Assembly: GCA_013398295.1 (NCBI GenBank)
Contig: VZSF01006754.1
Span: 61,073-125,072, forward strand
Direction: 5' to 3'
Length of the DNA stretch: 64,000 nucleotides
From: Chionis minor
Taxonomy: Eukaryota; Chordata; Aves; Charadriiformes; Chionididae
Below are positions 48,638 to 59,557 of this stretch, one piece after another. The stretch's first letter is position 1; each line of letters starts with the position of its first letter. Both the position numbers and the translations under genes were made by a program. The notes beneath the pieces were generated by a model, which was not told the DNA's origin, ran no database searches, and saw only the letters and a list, made by a program, of their open reading frames with translations.

Positions 48638-51600
48638 CTTTTTTTTACAAAGCCATGTAGTGTTCAGCCTCTAAATCATGTTCATTCATTTGAAGAAGAA
48701 ACAGGGCTGTGGGTATTCCCAGACATGACCTATAATATTGTTACATACAAAGACTGAGCTTCTCTATTTGTGGACAGTGCCTCTTAAAATATTTGTCCCA
48801 GATAATTACATGTACAATTACCATAAACTTGTTACAATGCAAAACAAATGGGATTCACTTGAACACCTCAGCAAATTACACCTCTTTCTTCGCATGCAAG
48901 CAAGGATGGCCCCATGTTGGCCGCTGCATGTCAGAGAGGAATGATGACTTCTGGGTGAGGGCAGTAACTTCTCTTCTGACTTCAAGGAGACTTGCTTGCA
49001 ACCACCTGTTGCTCTCGTACTCTGCACTCACATCCTCCAAAATGCAAAAATGTCTTTCCTTGCAGGTTGGACTTCTCCCAGTTATGAAAGGTACCCCACA
49101 TCATACTGAGGCTAAAGACTGTGCTGGAAGGATTTAACAGCAGAGCCACATGTTGTACCTTCTGTCAGGAAAAGGGTACCCCATCACCTCTAGGGAGAAG
49201 GCTGCAGGAGAGCAAGATGAAGACGCTATTTTCAAATGGAAACAGTCATTAGTAGGTGGCTTGTGACATGCAGACCCAAAAGCCCAAGGCAACTTATTCA
49301 GCACACAGAGCTTTTCAAGTCCATAATAACTATGATTAAAGGTGTCACCCGCTCAACAATAAGGTCTGCATCATGAACACCAACAGCAGGGCAGCCAGGA
49401 GAAAACAATAAATATGTACTTGTCATGATATCCAATTCAGGACATCTGCTTACTAACAAAATGTGCAAGGAGTTAAAAAAACCCTAATAAACAAAAAAAA
49501 AGCAGGCCAGGGCAGGGAGGCAGTGAGAAAGAATAGAAAAAAAAAAATACTAATGGCATGGGGTGGCTTCAGATGGAAGACAGATAACCGTACTTGGGTG
49601 CTGCTCTGCCAGACTAGCTGTTAAGGAAACTTTTAGAGTATTTTCTAACGTCAGTCTGCCAGAGAGAGAATGAAGACCATGGAGCTGCAGAACTGTATCC
49701 ACGTCCAATCTTCCCAGGGAAAGGCCTGACCCATTCCCTAAAAAATTGTTTTCAATAGTTTTTTGCAAAGAGAAAGGTCAGGGAAGAAGCAAGCACCCCT
49801 AGCAGGAGGAACATAAACATGCTCACCCAAGCTCAATTTTTATTTTGGACACACAAATTCAGATGTAAAAAAGTACAGAACGGACTTTTCTTTTACTATT
49901 ACTTAGAACCAGCAGTCTAATCGTATATCTGGAGGCAGGTTACAGATGTCCTGAAACTGGGGGGCACATCCAATACACCTCAGATGGGCCACCTGTCAGG
50001 AAGGATTCTGTTGATGAGTTTGAGGTGCTTGCACTAATTATCTCATCATAGTGACATTCACCATGCAATGCAATCAGCTTTCAGCTAATTGTAGCATATC
50101 CCTAATGACTTCAATAACACAGAAGCCATGCGAGACAGAGCATTTCCATTAAAGCCCTCAGGCAATACAAGCCCACCCATCTTTGAACAGCTCGGGGGTG
50201 GTGAGGCAGGTCCTCAGGGAAGAGGCAAAGATTGGAAAGGTCCCTGGTGGGAAGGGCACGGTCTTGGCCAAGTCCAGTAGGTGCTGCAGCAGAGAGACAA
50301 GGATGCAAGAGGGAGGCTCCCCAGGCATATGCACCTCCTCCGCATTTTGTTGGGGAGCTGACTGGCTCCTCACTCACTGTGCTGCTTCTTATGACTCCTG
50401 CTCACAGGCACTGCTGGTAGACATTCAAATCCATCCTTGGTGGTGGCAGTTCCCCATGGCAACAAAGAATAGCAGTTCAGAGGCAGCAGTAGCTTTTTGT
50501 GGCCCTCTTACCAAAAAGACAGCAAAGAGAATTAAACTTGAATTACTGTCCCTGTTACCCTGCTTGTCCTGTGAATACTACAGACAGATCCCTAAGCCTT
50601 GCAGTTTATCATCAGCATCACAGCTTCTCAGTTCCTGACAAGTAAATACACAGTTACTCTGGTGCCTTTTGCCACTAATGCAGAAAGGGCACAAGAACAA
50701 GGTGAGTTCTTTTATTACAGACTTTATACAGTAAGTCAAATGCATCCGTGCATCAGCAGCTGAAAATTCTGCACCTTTCCCCCTCCCAAGATGGTTTTTG
50801 GCTGCATATTCATTTCTCTGTCAAGACATCTAAAAACCTCACTATTTCATTTTATATATAATGCACATTAAAGTTTCCCACTGAAATTCACTGCTCTCCA
50901 ACCCCACCACTGTGGTGTTTTATGAGGCAATTGCTTTGAGATACAGCAGTGCAGAAGAAACAGAAGTTTAGCAAGCACAGCAAGACACCAAGACTTAGAC
51001 AGAATTAAGAAAAACATTCTCAACAAGAAAGCTCCTTAGAGGAATGCAATTGATTTTCCAGTCCTTCAAGTCTTTCAGACCAAGTATTTTAATTAATATT
51101 TATCCTACCTACTTAAATGCAATAATCTGTGCAATGTTAAAACTACAATATTCAACAATTGACACTGTTAATTCTACCCACTATCGCATCTCCCTATTCC
51201 AGATACAAGGCAAAGCATACAGCAGAGAACAGATATATTTTGCAACCTTTCACATGTGCTGAAAAAGCAGCAGCTGTAATAACGCACTCAAGCAGATAAA
51301 CATTACAACATGAGAAAGCTTCTCACGTACAACAACGCTTCTTTAAAGCATCAATTTTGTCTTCCCTTCATTTGCAAGTGCCTGCTGTCAGCCTAACTCA
51401 ACAACTATTTAAGTCAGTGCTTTGCAAAGCGAACAGTTAATAGGCCACTGAAAAGAGCTCTTAAAAGATTCAGCTTGCAATGCTCCATAGCTGAACTGAA
51501 GCTGTAGCATCCCTGGAAATAAGCAGCTGGCATGATCCGACAAACCAGCTGTCCTCAGAGTACACCGGCAACTGTCTGGCCATGGCGTGGTGTGCTGACC

Positions 51601-54388
51601 ACAAAAGACAGAAAAAGAAGTTACATTGCCACAAGAGAAGTTTCAGTAGAGAACCAGCTCATTTGGGAGCCGTTAAGAACCAGAAACATTGACTCTGCTT
51701 TCACTGGCTATGACTGTAGGTAAAAACTGGGGATGGAGTCAGCTTTCCACATACACTGAGCAGAACAGACACTGGGGCACAAGAGAATAATCACACTGTG
51801 TGCATCCAGGGAGACCAGACTCCCCTGGGCTCCTGTGCAAGCTAACAGGAGACTTCAGGACAGCCATTTGTGGCAGCAATCCTCAAGCCTGGCAGTGGCT
51901 GCAAAGAAGAAAGGTCAAACCAGAGCACCAGGTGTCAACCTTTGAATTTGACGTGAATCGGGACTCAGCCAGAAGTGGCCCTTCAGCCGTTCCTCTGAAC
52001 TCCTTGGGGCAGCAGGAGAGAAACTAAAGGCAACCCCTTTCAAGCAGCATCCTGTGGAGCTACAGGCTCCCAGGCACAGTACCACTGCTCCGCTCCATGA
52101 GAGCAGAGTGACTCCCTCACTTATGGCAAGCTCCAAGGGACAGCAGCCCACAGTGACAGGATGCATCACCTCATGGGCTGCTGGTTAAGGAGAGGAGTTT
52201 CATCCCACAGGGAGGAAATCTACTTCTCCATAACATTTCGTACAACACCTGTTTTCTGTCTCAGCCAGGTCAGGAATTTAAGCAGTGCTCAGTGCTCATG
52301 GCAAAGAGCCATCTCCACCACTGAGAAAGAACATGGTTTCTGCCTGGCAAAGGCCTGGGGAGAATGAAGGGTCAAAATCCCACATTGCTGTGCAACTTTT
52401 AGCGTGGCCTCTATTTTTGCAGCAAGCCCATATTCAGGAAGGCCCTGTCTGACTCAAATTCAATTACCCCGCACCAAGAGGTGGTATTCACTTGGGGGAA
52501 GAAAAAAATAACCCAGAAACCTTCTCCAAGCTTCAAACTGTAGAGCATTAGAAATGGCAGAATCCTGATATGTATTTGGGGCCTCTATTAAGATCATTAT
52601 TTGCTGTCAGAAAGTCTTCAAGCAGCATGCAGCCTGTTCTAAATATAGACCCATTTAAAGCTTTTCTAGGAAAAAAAGAGGGGAAAGACCCCAAAGTAAC
52701 TTAGAATGAGGAATGGCATGAAAACAGACCCATAGCGACAGAGATAAGACTCTTATCAATCTGATTTTTAAAAGCAAAGCTTTGTCCCTGCATGCAGAAA
52801 ACCTGAACGCATGCACTCCTTGGGGAGAAGTTTTTCATTAAGGCATTACATCTCCAATGCTCTACTGCATTCAGTGACTTATACCTTGAACAAAAACAGT
52901 TCCCTGACTTTCTACAATTCCTACCAAGACATCTGCACCACAGCAGTTCTCAAGGGCTGGATGTCTACCTGTTGCAATTGACGTCAGCAGGAGCATTAAT
53001 CCTGTGGACTGCCCCTGTAAGCCGTTGTTATAGGAAAAGGAAAGCAGACTGCTGGCAGGAAAGTGAAGAAGGGTATCAGCAAACATTGCCAGAAACCCTC
53101 TGTCCCTGCTCAGAACTACTGTGCTTTTTCAGAGCTGTGGCGTAGCCCAGGGCATTGCTGCACGTGCAGCAGATGTGCAGCAAGACTGAAGACATGCAAC
53201 ACAGAACAGCCCCTTCCACCCACAGCAAACACCTTTCTCTCCTTGCGTAGCTGCAAGTTTGGGTCTCCAGAGCCTTGTCCTCCCTTTTTGGGACAGAGTC
53301 AACCTGGTCACGCAGCCTTAGAGCAGCAGAATTCAGTGTCACTGCCGAAAAGCATCAAGCAGTCTCTGACATGCTGATGCTGAAGGACATCTCACATTTC
53401 AGACACAAAAGAGACTACCCCATGGCTGATAGGCTCCAAGGCCTGGGGCACCCTCCATTTCCTTCTGACCTGCAGGCACCCCCATCCTTTCAGGCTGGAA
53501 ATGACTGTTCAGGGTGATATCCTGCACAGGCTGTGCTGACTCATGGACACTGCCATCTGGGCTTGGAGAAGCAGCCCATGTGGTCCCCAGCCCCACCAGC
53601 AGCCACAGTCTGTCTCAGTCCTTCTGTTTGAAGGGGCTGGTGTCTGTGGGTGGAATGTTCCCAGCAGCCTGCTTGAGCACAAGTAGTTAAAGGTGACAGA
53701 GCCCCAGACATGAAGGCTAATTTTCAGAACCTTTTCAGAACCCCAGCTGGCTTGAATATTTACTCTGGGGAATATTGTCGTTTGTGCACATAATCCCCTT
53801 GGGAATCCTGAAGCCTTGGCTTGTCAGAGATTCTTACAGCAATAAATCCCTGGGGCTGGTTATAAAAACACAGAAGTGCTTTTGATCATGGGGCAAATGA
53901 CAGCGTGCAGTAGTGGGTTTTGCCTCTTTGTTCTCCCAGCAGAAGAGAAGATAAAAAAGGGATTCTCTTTCCCTTCTCTCTATGCTATTGATGGTGTCAT
54001 AGCCTTTTTCCTCACGTATTAAATCAAAGTTGTAGAGGACATGGCCTCTCCACATTGGGGTGCTGGGAACAACTACACTTCCAATACCTGCTGCAGAGGA
54101 AGGTGTCATCTGCAGCGTTTACCTCTCACAGCATCCCCGGTGAGAGTAAGCCTGGAGGGCAGTTCTTTTTACTTACATGGTATAATATTGTCAATATAAC
54201 TACTCTGTTCCCAGGCACGTCCAAAGGCCAGATAGAGAAGGCTTGTTCAGAGTATGTGCTTCCACAGACAGCATGGGTATGAACATCCTTTTAATAACAG
54301 CCACTTAACTCTGTAAGCCAATTAAACCAAATCAAATAAAAAGCTACTCTGATTCCAAAAGAGTGACATTAATCATGTTTAGTTTCTC

Positions 54389-54408
54389 AAATTAATCCAG
54401 ATTAATTT
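54389..54408. promoter_or_regulatory. palindromic pair of TAAT sites (speculative)
   Basis: AAATTAAT-CCAG-ATTAATTT is a perfect inverted repeat with a 4-bp spacer. Each arm contains TAAT, the core of homeodomain binding sites, and the left arm with the spacer forms TAATCC, the bicoid-class (OTX/PITX-type) core. It lies in an A+T-rich block (about 54290-54500). Regulatory function is an inference from motif form only. Confidence 0.25.
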
Positions 54409-57400
54409 CCACTGCATACATACGATACAGTATTCTTACGTCAATATATTGCCCCTGCTAATAAAAAGATCTTTATTAACATGTTCATGGTAAAGCTCAT
54501 TCTTTTCTCACATCTACTTAACTGTTTAAGCCTTTCCTGGGTGTTGGGAACTTGCAGAGAGGCTGTAACTGGACTCCAGCCCCTTTGATACTAAACATCT
54601 ACCCAACTCAGAGACACTGGGTCCTTCTTGTGCGTAACCACCTGCTGTTTATTTTCAAATCACATAAAGTCACCTGGTGTTCCAGCAGCCACATATCTCT
54701 TGCCTACCCATCTCTTCCAGGGGCTGTTTGTTTTGCTTTTAAAAACATATACACACTCTGAAATGAGCAGACTTGCCTGCCTTCTGGCTAACAGAGCACA
54801 CGGTGTGAAGTTCGCCTGGAGCTCTACCCCAAGTAGAAATGTAAGAAAAAAACCCCTACCCATTCAACCCAACATTGAACAGAAGTTTAGCAGCAGACCA
54901 ACACACCTTGCAGCCATCTAGGGGCTGGCTCCAATTCAGGACAGATTTGCAGCAGGATTAACGGTGTTCTAGAGGGCTGCAGGAAAACAGTCAGCTCCTG
55001 ATCCTTCTGAGGAACAAACAATTCTAATTTGGAAGCTGCTTTTTAATACAGTTGTTTTTTTCTCCCGCTTTTTAGAAGTCTGTTTTGAGACTAAATGAAA
55101 GCTTTGAAGCAGCGCTGAATCTTAATGGATCTTGCACGTGCATAGGCAGCTGCTCACTGCCAGACTATAGCTGCTTCTGGGAGCCGTTCAGAAATGTGTA
55201 TATATGCTTTTCTACAAGAGACATTTCGAGCAGACTTAAATGTGGTTTTTTTGCATTTGAAGCAACTGATTCCACTAGTCAAAGAACATCCTCTCCATTG
55301 CAATCAATCTTCCTAAAGGAGAATAAAACCACCAGATCAAAAATAGGGACAGGCACTAAACCATTTGCCACAAAGCTGCTTGGGCTTTCTCTGCCGAGAC
55401 AAAAACAAACTAATGCAAAGCTCAGTCCTGTTCCCTCCCTCCAGGAGAGTCATAGCCAAATGCATACCTTTACCAATCTTAGGAGAAATGTTTTAGCCAT
55501 ATATCCTATACCCAATCCAAGGAGCAGCAATACTGCATCTGCCAGGTAAGGGTCAGTGTGAAGTGAGGAAAATGCAGTTCATGAAGACCTTCATTTTGGT
55601 CTGCCAGCAGAGGAGAGGTGGTGCAAAGCTCCCAGGAGAGTAATCAAAGCTGCCTAGCACAGGATGAAACCTATTTCCTCTTTAATGAGCTGCTCCATTC
55701 CCAAGAACTGTCACACTTTTTTTCCTGCATCAGGTGCAGTAACTAAAAACCAGCTCCCAAGGTCTTTCCAGAGTACAGGCATGGCAGAGGAACAGGCCAC
55801 CACACCTGCAGTGCACCCTGCAGGGATCAGCTTGCCTCCATTCACTGCCCTGTGCAACTCAGCCTTCTCACTCCTGGTTTCCTAGGACAGCTGGGGCTAT
55901 GTGTACCTTGGCAGTGATTTACAACACCGCCGTGAGAGTGGAAATTCAAAGAGACTAAAGGCTTTGTTCTGCTCTGTAGCTCACGCAGGGGTGTCCATAC
56001 CTTCCCCAGCCACGCTGCATAGATGTTGGGCAGGCTGCTCAGGATAGTAGAGATCTCATAGGAAGGACTTGGGGCTCCTGAGTTTTTTGCAAACGTGTTC
56101 CATTTACTTTTCAGAGCAAAAGCAGCCCCTGAGGAAGCTCCCAGCTCCTGCTTTCTAGCCTCTTCCCTAGCTCCCAGTGCTGAAGGGAAATGTCAAGGCT
56201 CAGCTCTGTGAAACTATATAAAGAAGCCATCATTGGAGATACTTTCTTACAGACAGGAGGAAAAAACCAAAACCACACAACCAAAAAAATTAAACAGTAA
56301 GATGCTAAAGACTTCCCCAAATCTTTCTGAAAACTCAGTGGCAGAGAGGGACTCTCCCAGCACACCACCTCAGCCCTAGACCCTCTTTCTTCCCATTGAA
56401 CTGGGAACTCCACTCAACGTCACTGTTCAGCGATGAAGGATTTGCCTCTTTCAGGGCTGATGTCCCGAATTTTGTGCTGACAGTTCAGAGGGCAATTTGT
56501 TGATGCAGAAGCTGCAATGCTGCATGTGCATTTCTGCATACCAGCCATTTAAGGGCAGTGTTTGGAGTGTAGAAATCACCCCAGAGCTTCATAAAGGATG
56601 AAAACACTGAAGGAATGACCTCAAGCAGCCCCAAGAAGTAGAATATTTCTATCAGCAGAGAGATTTATGGCGGAGCAGGGATGCTATGCTAAACTACGCC
56701 TGTCAGAAACCACTGGCTTCTTCCACTTTTCAAAAGAAATAAAAACTTCAAAGACTCAGGCAAAGATATTTGATTACAAAGCAGATATTAGCTGAACTGA
56801 AGGAAGAAAGCCAAGTCAGGGCTCTGAGCCCAAATAGCCTTGCTACAATATCTTGCAAAGTGAAGAGAAGCTGCTCTGACAGACAGACGAGAACAAAGAG
56901 GATTCCTCCTCACAGATTACAGCTATGAGAAAGCCTGGGCTACAGCCCACGGTTTTTCTGTCTCCATTTCCTAAGCACATTCCACCATTCATCTGGCCAA
57001 AGTATTTCCAGTAACGCTGTGGAGAGTCAGCGTTCCTGGTAACCGAGCATCCATCACGGAGGCAGTGAGTGAAGGGATGGCACTGCAGGCTGAAGACTCC
57101 ACAGCAGAGAGCAGAGCAACGACAGCACTGCCCAGAGAAAGGTGGCAAAGGAGGGACTCAGCTGTTCCTCAAGATGGGTACAAGAAACAAAATAAACCAG
57201 GGATATGCCCTGAGCTAATACTGGAAGACTGGCTGTGTGGTTTGTACTCAAACCAGAAGCAAGACTGAGTCTGCCACCTGGAAATGGACCGCTGGGGCAA
57301 AGGGAGCCTTGCTTAGCTACATTGTCCCCAGCAGATACTGTACCCTTAGCACTGCAGCTGAGGAGACATCTCCCCATTCTGCATATGCAACCTTATGGCT

Positions 57401-58960
57401 CCATAGGTTTCCTGAAGGATTTTGGCACTTGTTTGAAGGAGATGATGAAAAGCCTTTTCCTTAGCCGCAGTCCTCTGTCGATAGTTGACAGCCAGACAGA
57501 CATCTAGGGGACACCATTTACATTGGTCTGAGCATAAGTGCTCATGTAGCCAGAAGGGTGCTGCTGGCTAGGCAGCTATTTCTCAGCAGGGTGGTGGTGG
57601 AATAGAAGAAGTTTAGCTCGCAGTCCGGACAGGACACGTGGCCCTGTCTACACCTAAACCAAGACAAATCCGGCAGGGTTAAACTGAAGAGGAAAAGGAA
57701 GTTTGTATTTTTGGTTCTGACATCAAGGTCTGGAAGGGACCACATGCTGCTACCCAGCACCTACCTGGATGCCTTCCACTTCAAAAGTTCCTGGTAAGTG
57801 TTTCTCCTAAAACAGTTCTCCTAAAAGTTCTTACAAAACCTCTGACCGCAACATTGGCATGATCTGAGGAGGTTTTCTAGCACCGTGCTGTCCTTACCAT
57901 ACTATTACAGCCAGTTTTTGAACTGATTTTGGCAGACTGATCCATGTTGTTGAGACTTTTGGATTCTTTTGCAATCAGTCAAGCTTAGCTAAAGACACAG
58001 GAAGGTCAGTTGGGCATGGTTGCTGCAGCATGATTAATGCCATGAAAAAATACCACCACCACACACTCCACTTCTAAGGACTGTCCACACCTACTCGCAA
58101 GCAGATTACCATTATCCCGTCACGGGAATCTGGATACTATGCATTTCATGACCTTCATCTTACTCATGAAAACCTAAAGAAAAAGAAAACCAAACACCAA
58201 CTTTTAAGATCCCTCAAAAACAACCCAGTAGTGTAGTAAGTTCCTTTTGGCCAAGTTTGTTAACATGACTGACACTAGAGACCCGCCTTGCTATACAAGC
58301 CCACAGAGACCCTTATAACTATGATCACCATCGCCCACACAGAAGAAACTATTCCCCAGCAGACCAGCGTATCTGATTTCACTTCAGTTAAAACAAATAA
58401 AAATCTTCGCTTGCCCATCTCTCAACAAGGCCTAATGCCAAGCCATACACATGACAAGCTTTCCAGACAAACACAGTAGCTGTTTAAAGGAAAAACTAGG
58501 ACAGATTTTTCTCCCAAAGAGCTCAGAGATCACCATAACTTTAGAACAGAAGTGCATACAGCAACTGTCACTCATGAACTGTTTGCAAACTAACACACTC
58601 AGAGCCATCACACAGGTACATACTGACAATTTTAATTGAAAAAGTCTATAGACATGTAGAGCACTAATAGGGTGCATTAAAACAAAATGCTACCTAATTA
58701 GCTAGACATAGGGAAGAGATCAGGTGATCCAAGAAATCATTGTGTACTATTTGTGCTGAACACAAGTGTCAAAGGTTTGAGAAGCACGTGGCAGCGGAAG
58801 TTCAAAGCCCCCTGCAAGTCATTTGTGACTTGAGTGTAAGTGATTATAAGCTCTATTTCTGAGCCAAGTCCCAGAGCTAGTACTGATGACATTCAACTCA
58901 TCCTTAGAGTAAAAGAGACTAATATCACATTTTTAAAACCCCTGAAACATGAGATGACTG

Positions 58961-59165
58961 AATATTTTCTAATACTTGTATACAATAAAATTTATGAAAC
59001 AGATAACAAAAGCCATCCATCTTCATTTATAAGTCATGGCTTTTGCCTTTGTTAGATTTAATTGCTTCCCCTGTGGCTTTAAATCAAGGGCAGCTTCTAT
59101 TAAAAGTAATTACTTTGCCATGCAGCTTGCATAGCAAAGTTGCTTGATAAAGGTTAATCTACTAA
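58961..59165. promoter_or_regulatory. A+T-rich block, possible conserved non-coding element
   Basis: The block combines several motif-like words in 200 bp: 'agataa' (GATA-type), 'cctttgtt' (SOX/TCF-type), 'tttaattg' and 'gtaattac' (homeodomain-type) and 'ttgataaagg'. It also holds a 29-bp imperfect palindrome at 59112-59140. It is free of repeats and stops. Clusters of this sort are typical of vertebrate developmental enhancers, but only cross-species conservation could show that. Confidence 0.2.
59112..59140. repeat. 13-bp inverted repeat, one mismatch, 3-nt loop
   Basis: ACTTTGC-CATGCA (59112-59124), loop GCT, TGCATA-GCAAAGT (59128-59140). Twelve of 13 positions pair; the only mismatch is C/A at the junction of the two blocks. 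It sits inside the A+T-rich block described above. Confidence 0.75.
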
Positions 59166-59557
59166 GTGATGGCAGCTACTAAATGAGGATGATGATTTCC
59201 ATTAATAACTTCATGGTAAAAATGATGCTGGAATTTACACATACATTGACATGATAGCCACAGCAACAGCTCCTGGATGTCTCGTTGGTTCCTGTATACA
59301 GAAGTCATGGCTCCAGCTAACCGGTGTGTCAGGACATACAAGATGCTATTAGCATGGGGTCGTGCTGCAAATGCCAAGCTACCTGCTGAAGGCACCCATA
59401 GACCAAGTACTGTCAGCTTGCTCATTGCCCACATGGTTGCCACTCGCACAGCCCCAAGGATGTGTAGCTGGTCTGTCATCTGCCAGGCTAAAGGATTAGT
59501 ACCTTGCTGGTAGTCCAGTGTAGAAGCAGCACCCCCCACACAATGAGGTCGGTCCAC
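59162..59557 (-). other. 131-codon open frame of unknown status
   Basis: The minus-strand frame encodes a moderately hydrophobic, His/Gln-rich peptide with tracts such as 'LGLWVPSAGSLAFAARPH' and 'ELLLWLSCQCMCKFQHHF'. I recognise no family and cannot distinguish it from a chance frame; several frames of this length occur in the window. It directly abuts the A+T-rich block at 58961-59165, and no poly(A) or flanking repeat supports a retrocopy. I list it only because its composition looks less like simple sequence than the other long frames. Confidence 0.12.

Larger units (their letters stand above)
44600..58960. other. non-coding, no gene seen
   Basis: Fourteen kilobases hold no recognisable gene or transposon. 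Open frames of 138-154 codons occur (45230-45646, 45343-45801, 50183-50638, 55085-55549, all plus) but lack motifs; two of them overlap each other in different frames. Short A-runs (47640-47651, 49494-49502, 49537-49547) are common. Two hairpins (48611-48637, 54389-54408) are listed separately. Confidence 0.6.

Noticed and set aside
48611..48645. Hairpin plus T-run considered as an intrinsic terminator
   Set aside because: The window is vertebrate nuclear DNA; rho-independent termination does not apply. Retained only as an unexplained hairpin.
50183..50638. 151-codon plus-strand frame with opposing minus-strand frames
   Set aside because: Both strands are open over the same stretch, which reflects low stop-codon density and not coding.
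58262..58470. C/A-rich segment considered as a nuclear mitochondrial insertion
   Set aside because: Base composition is reminiscent of a mitochondrial light-strand skew, but no peptide of a mitochondrial gene could be read.
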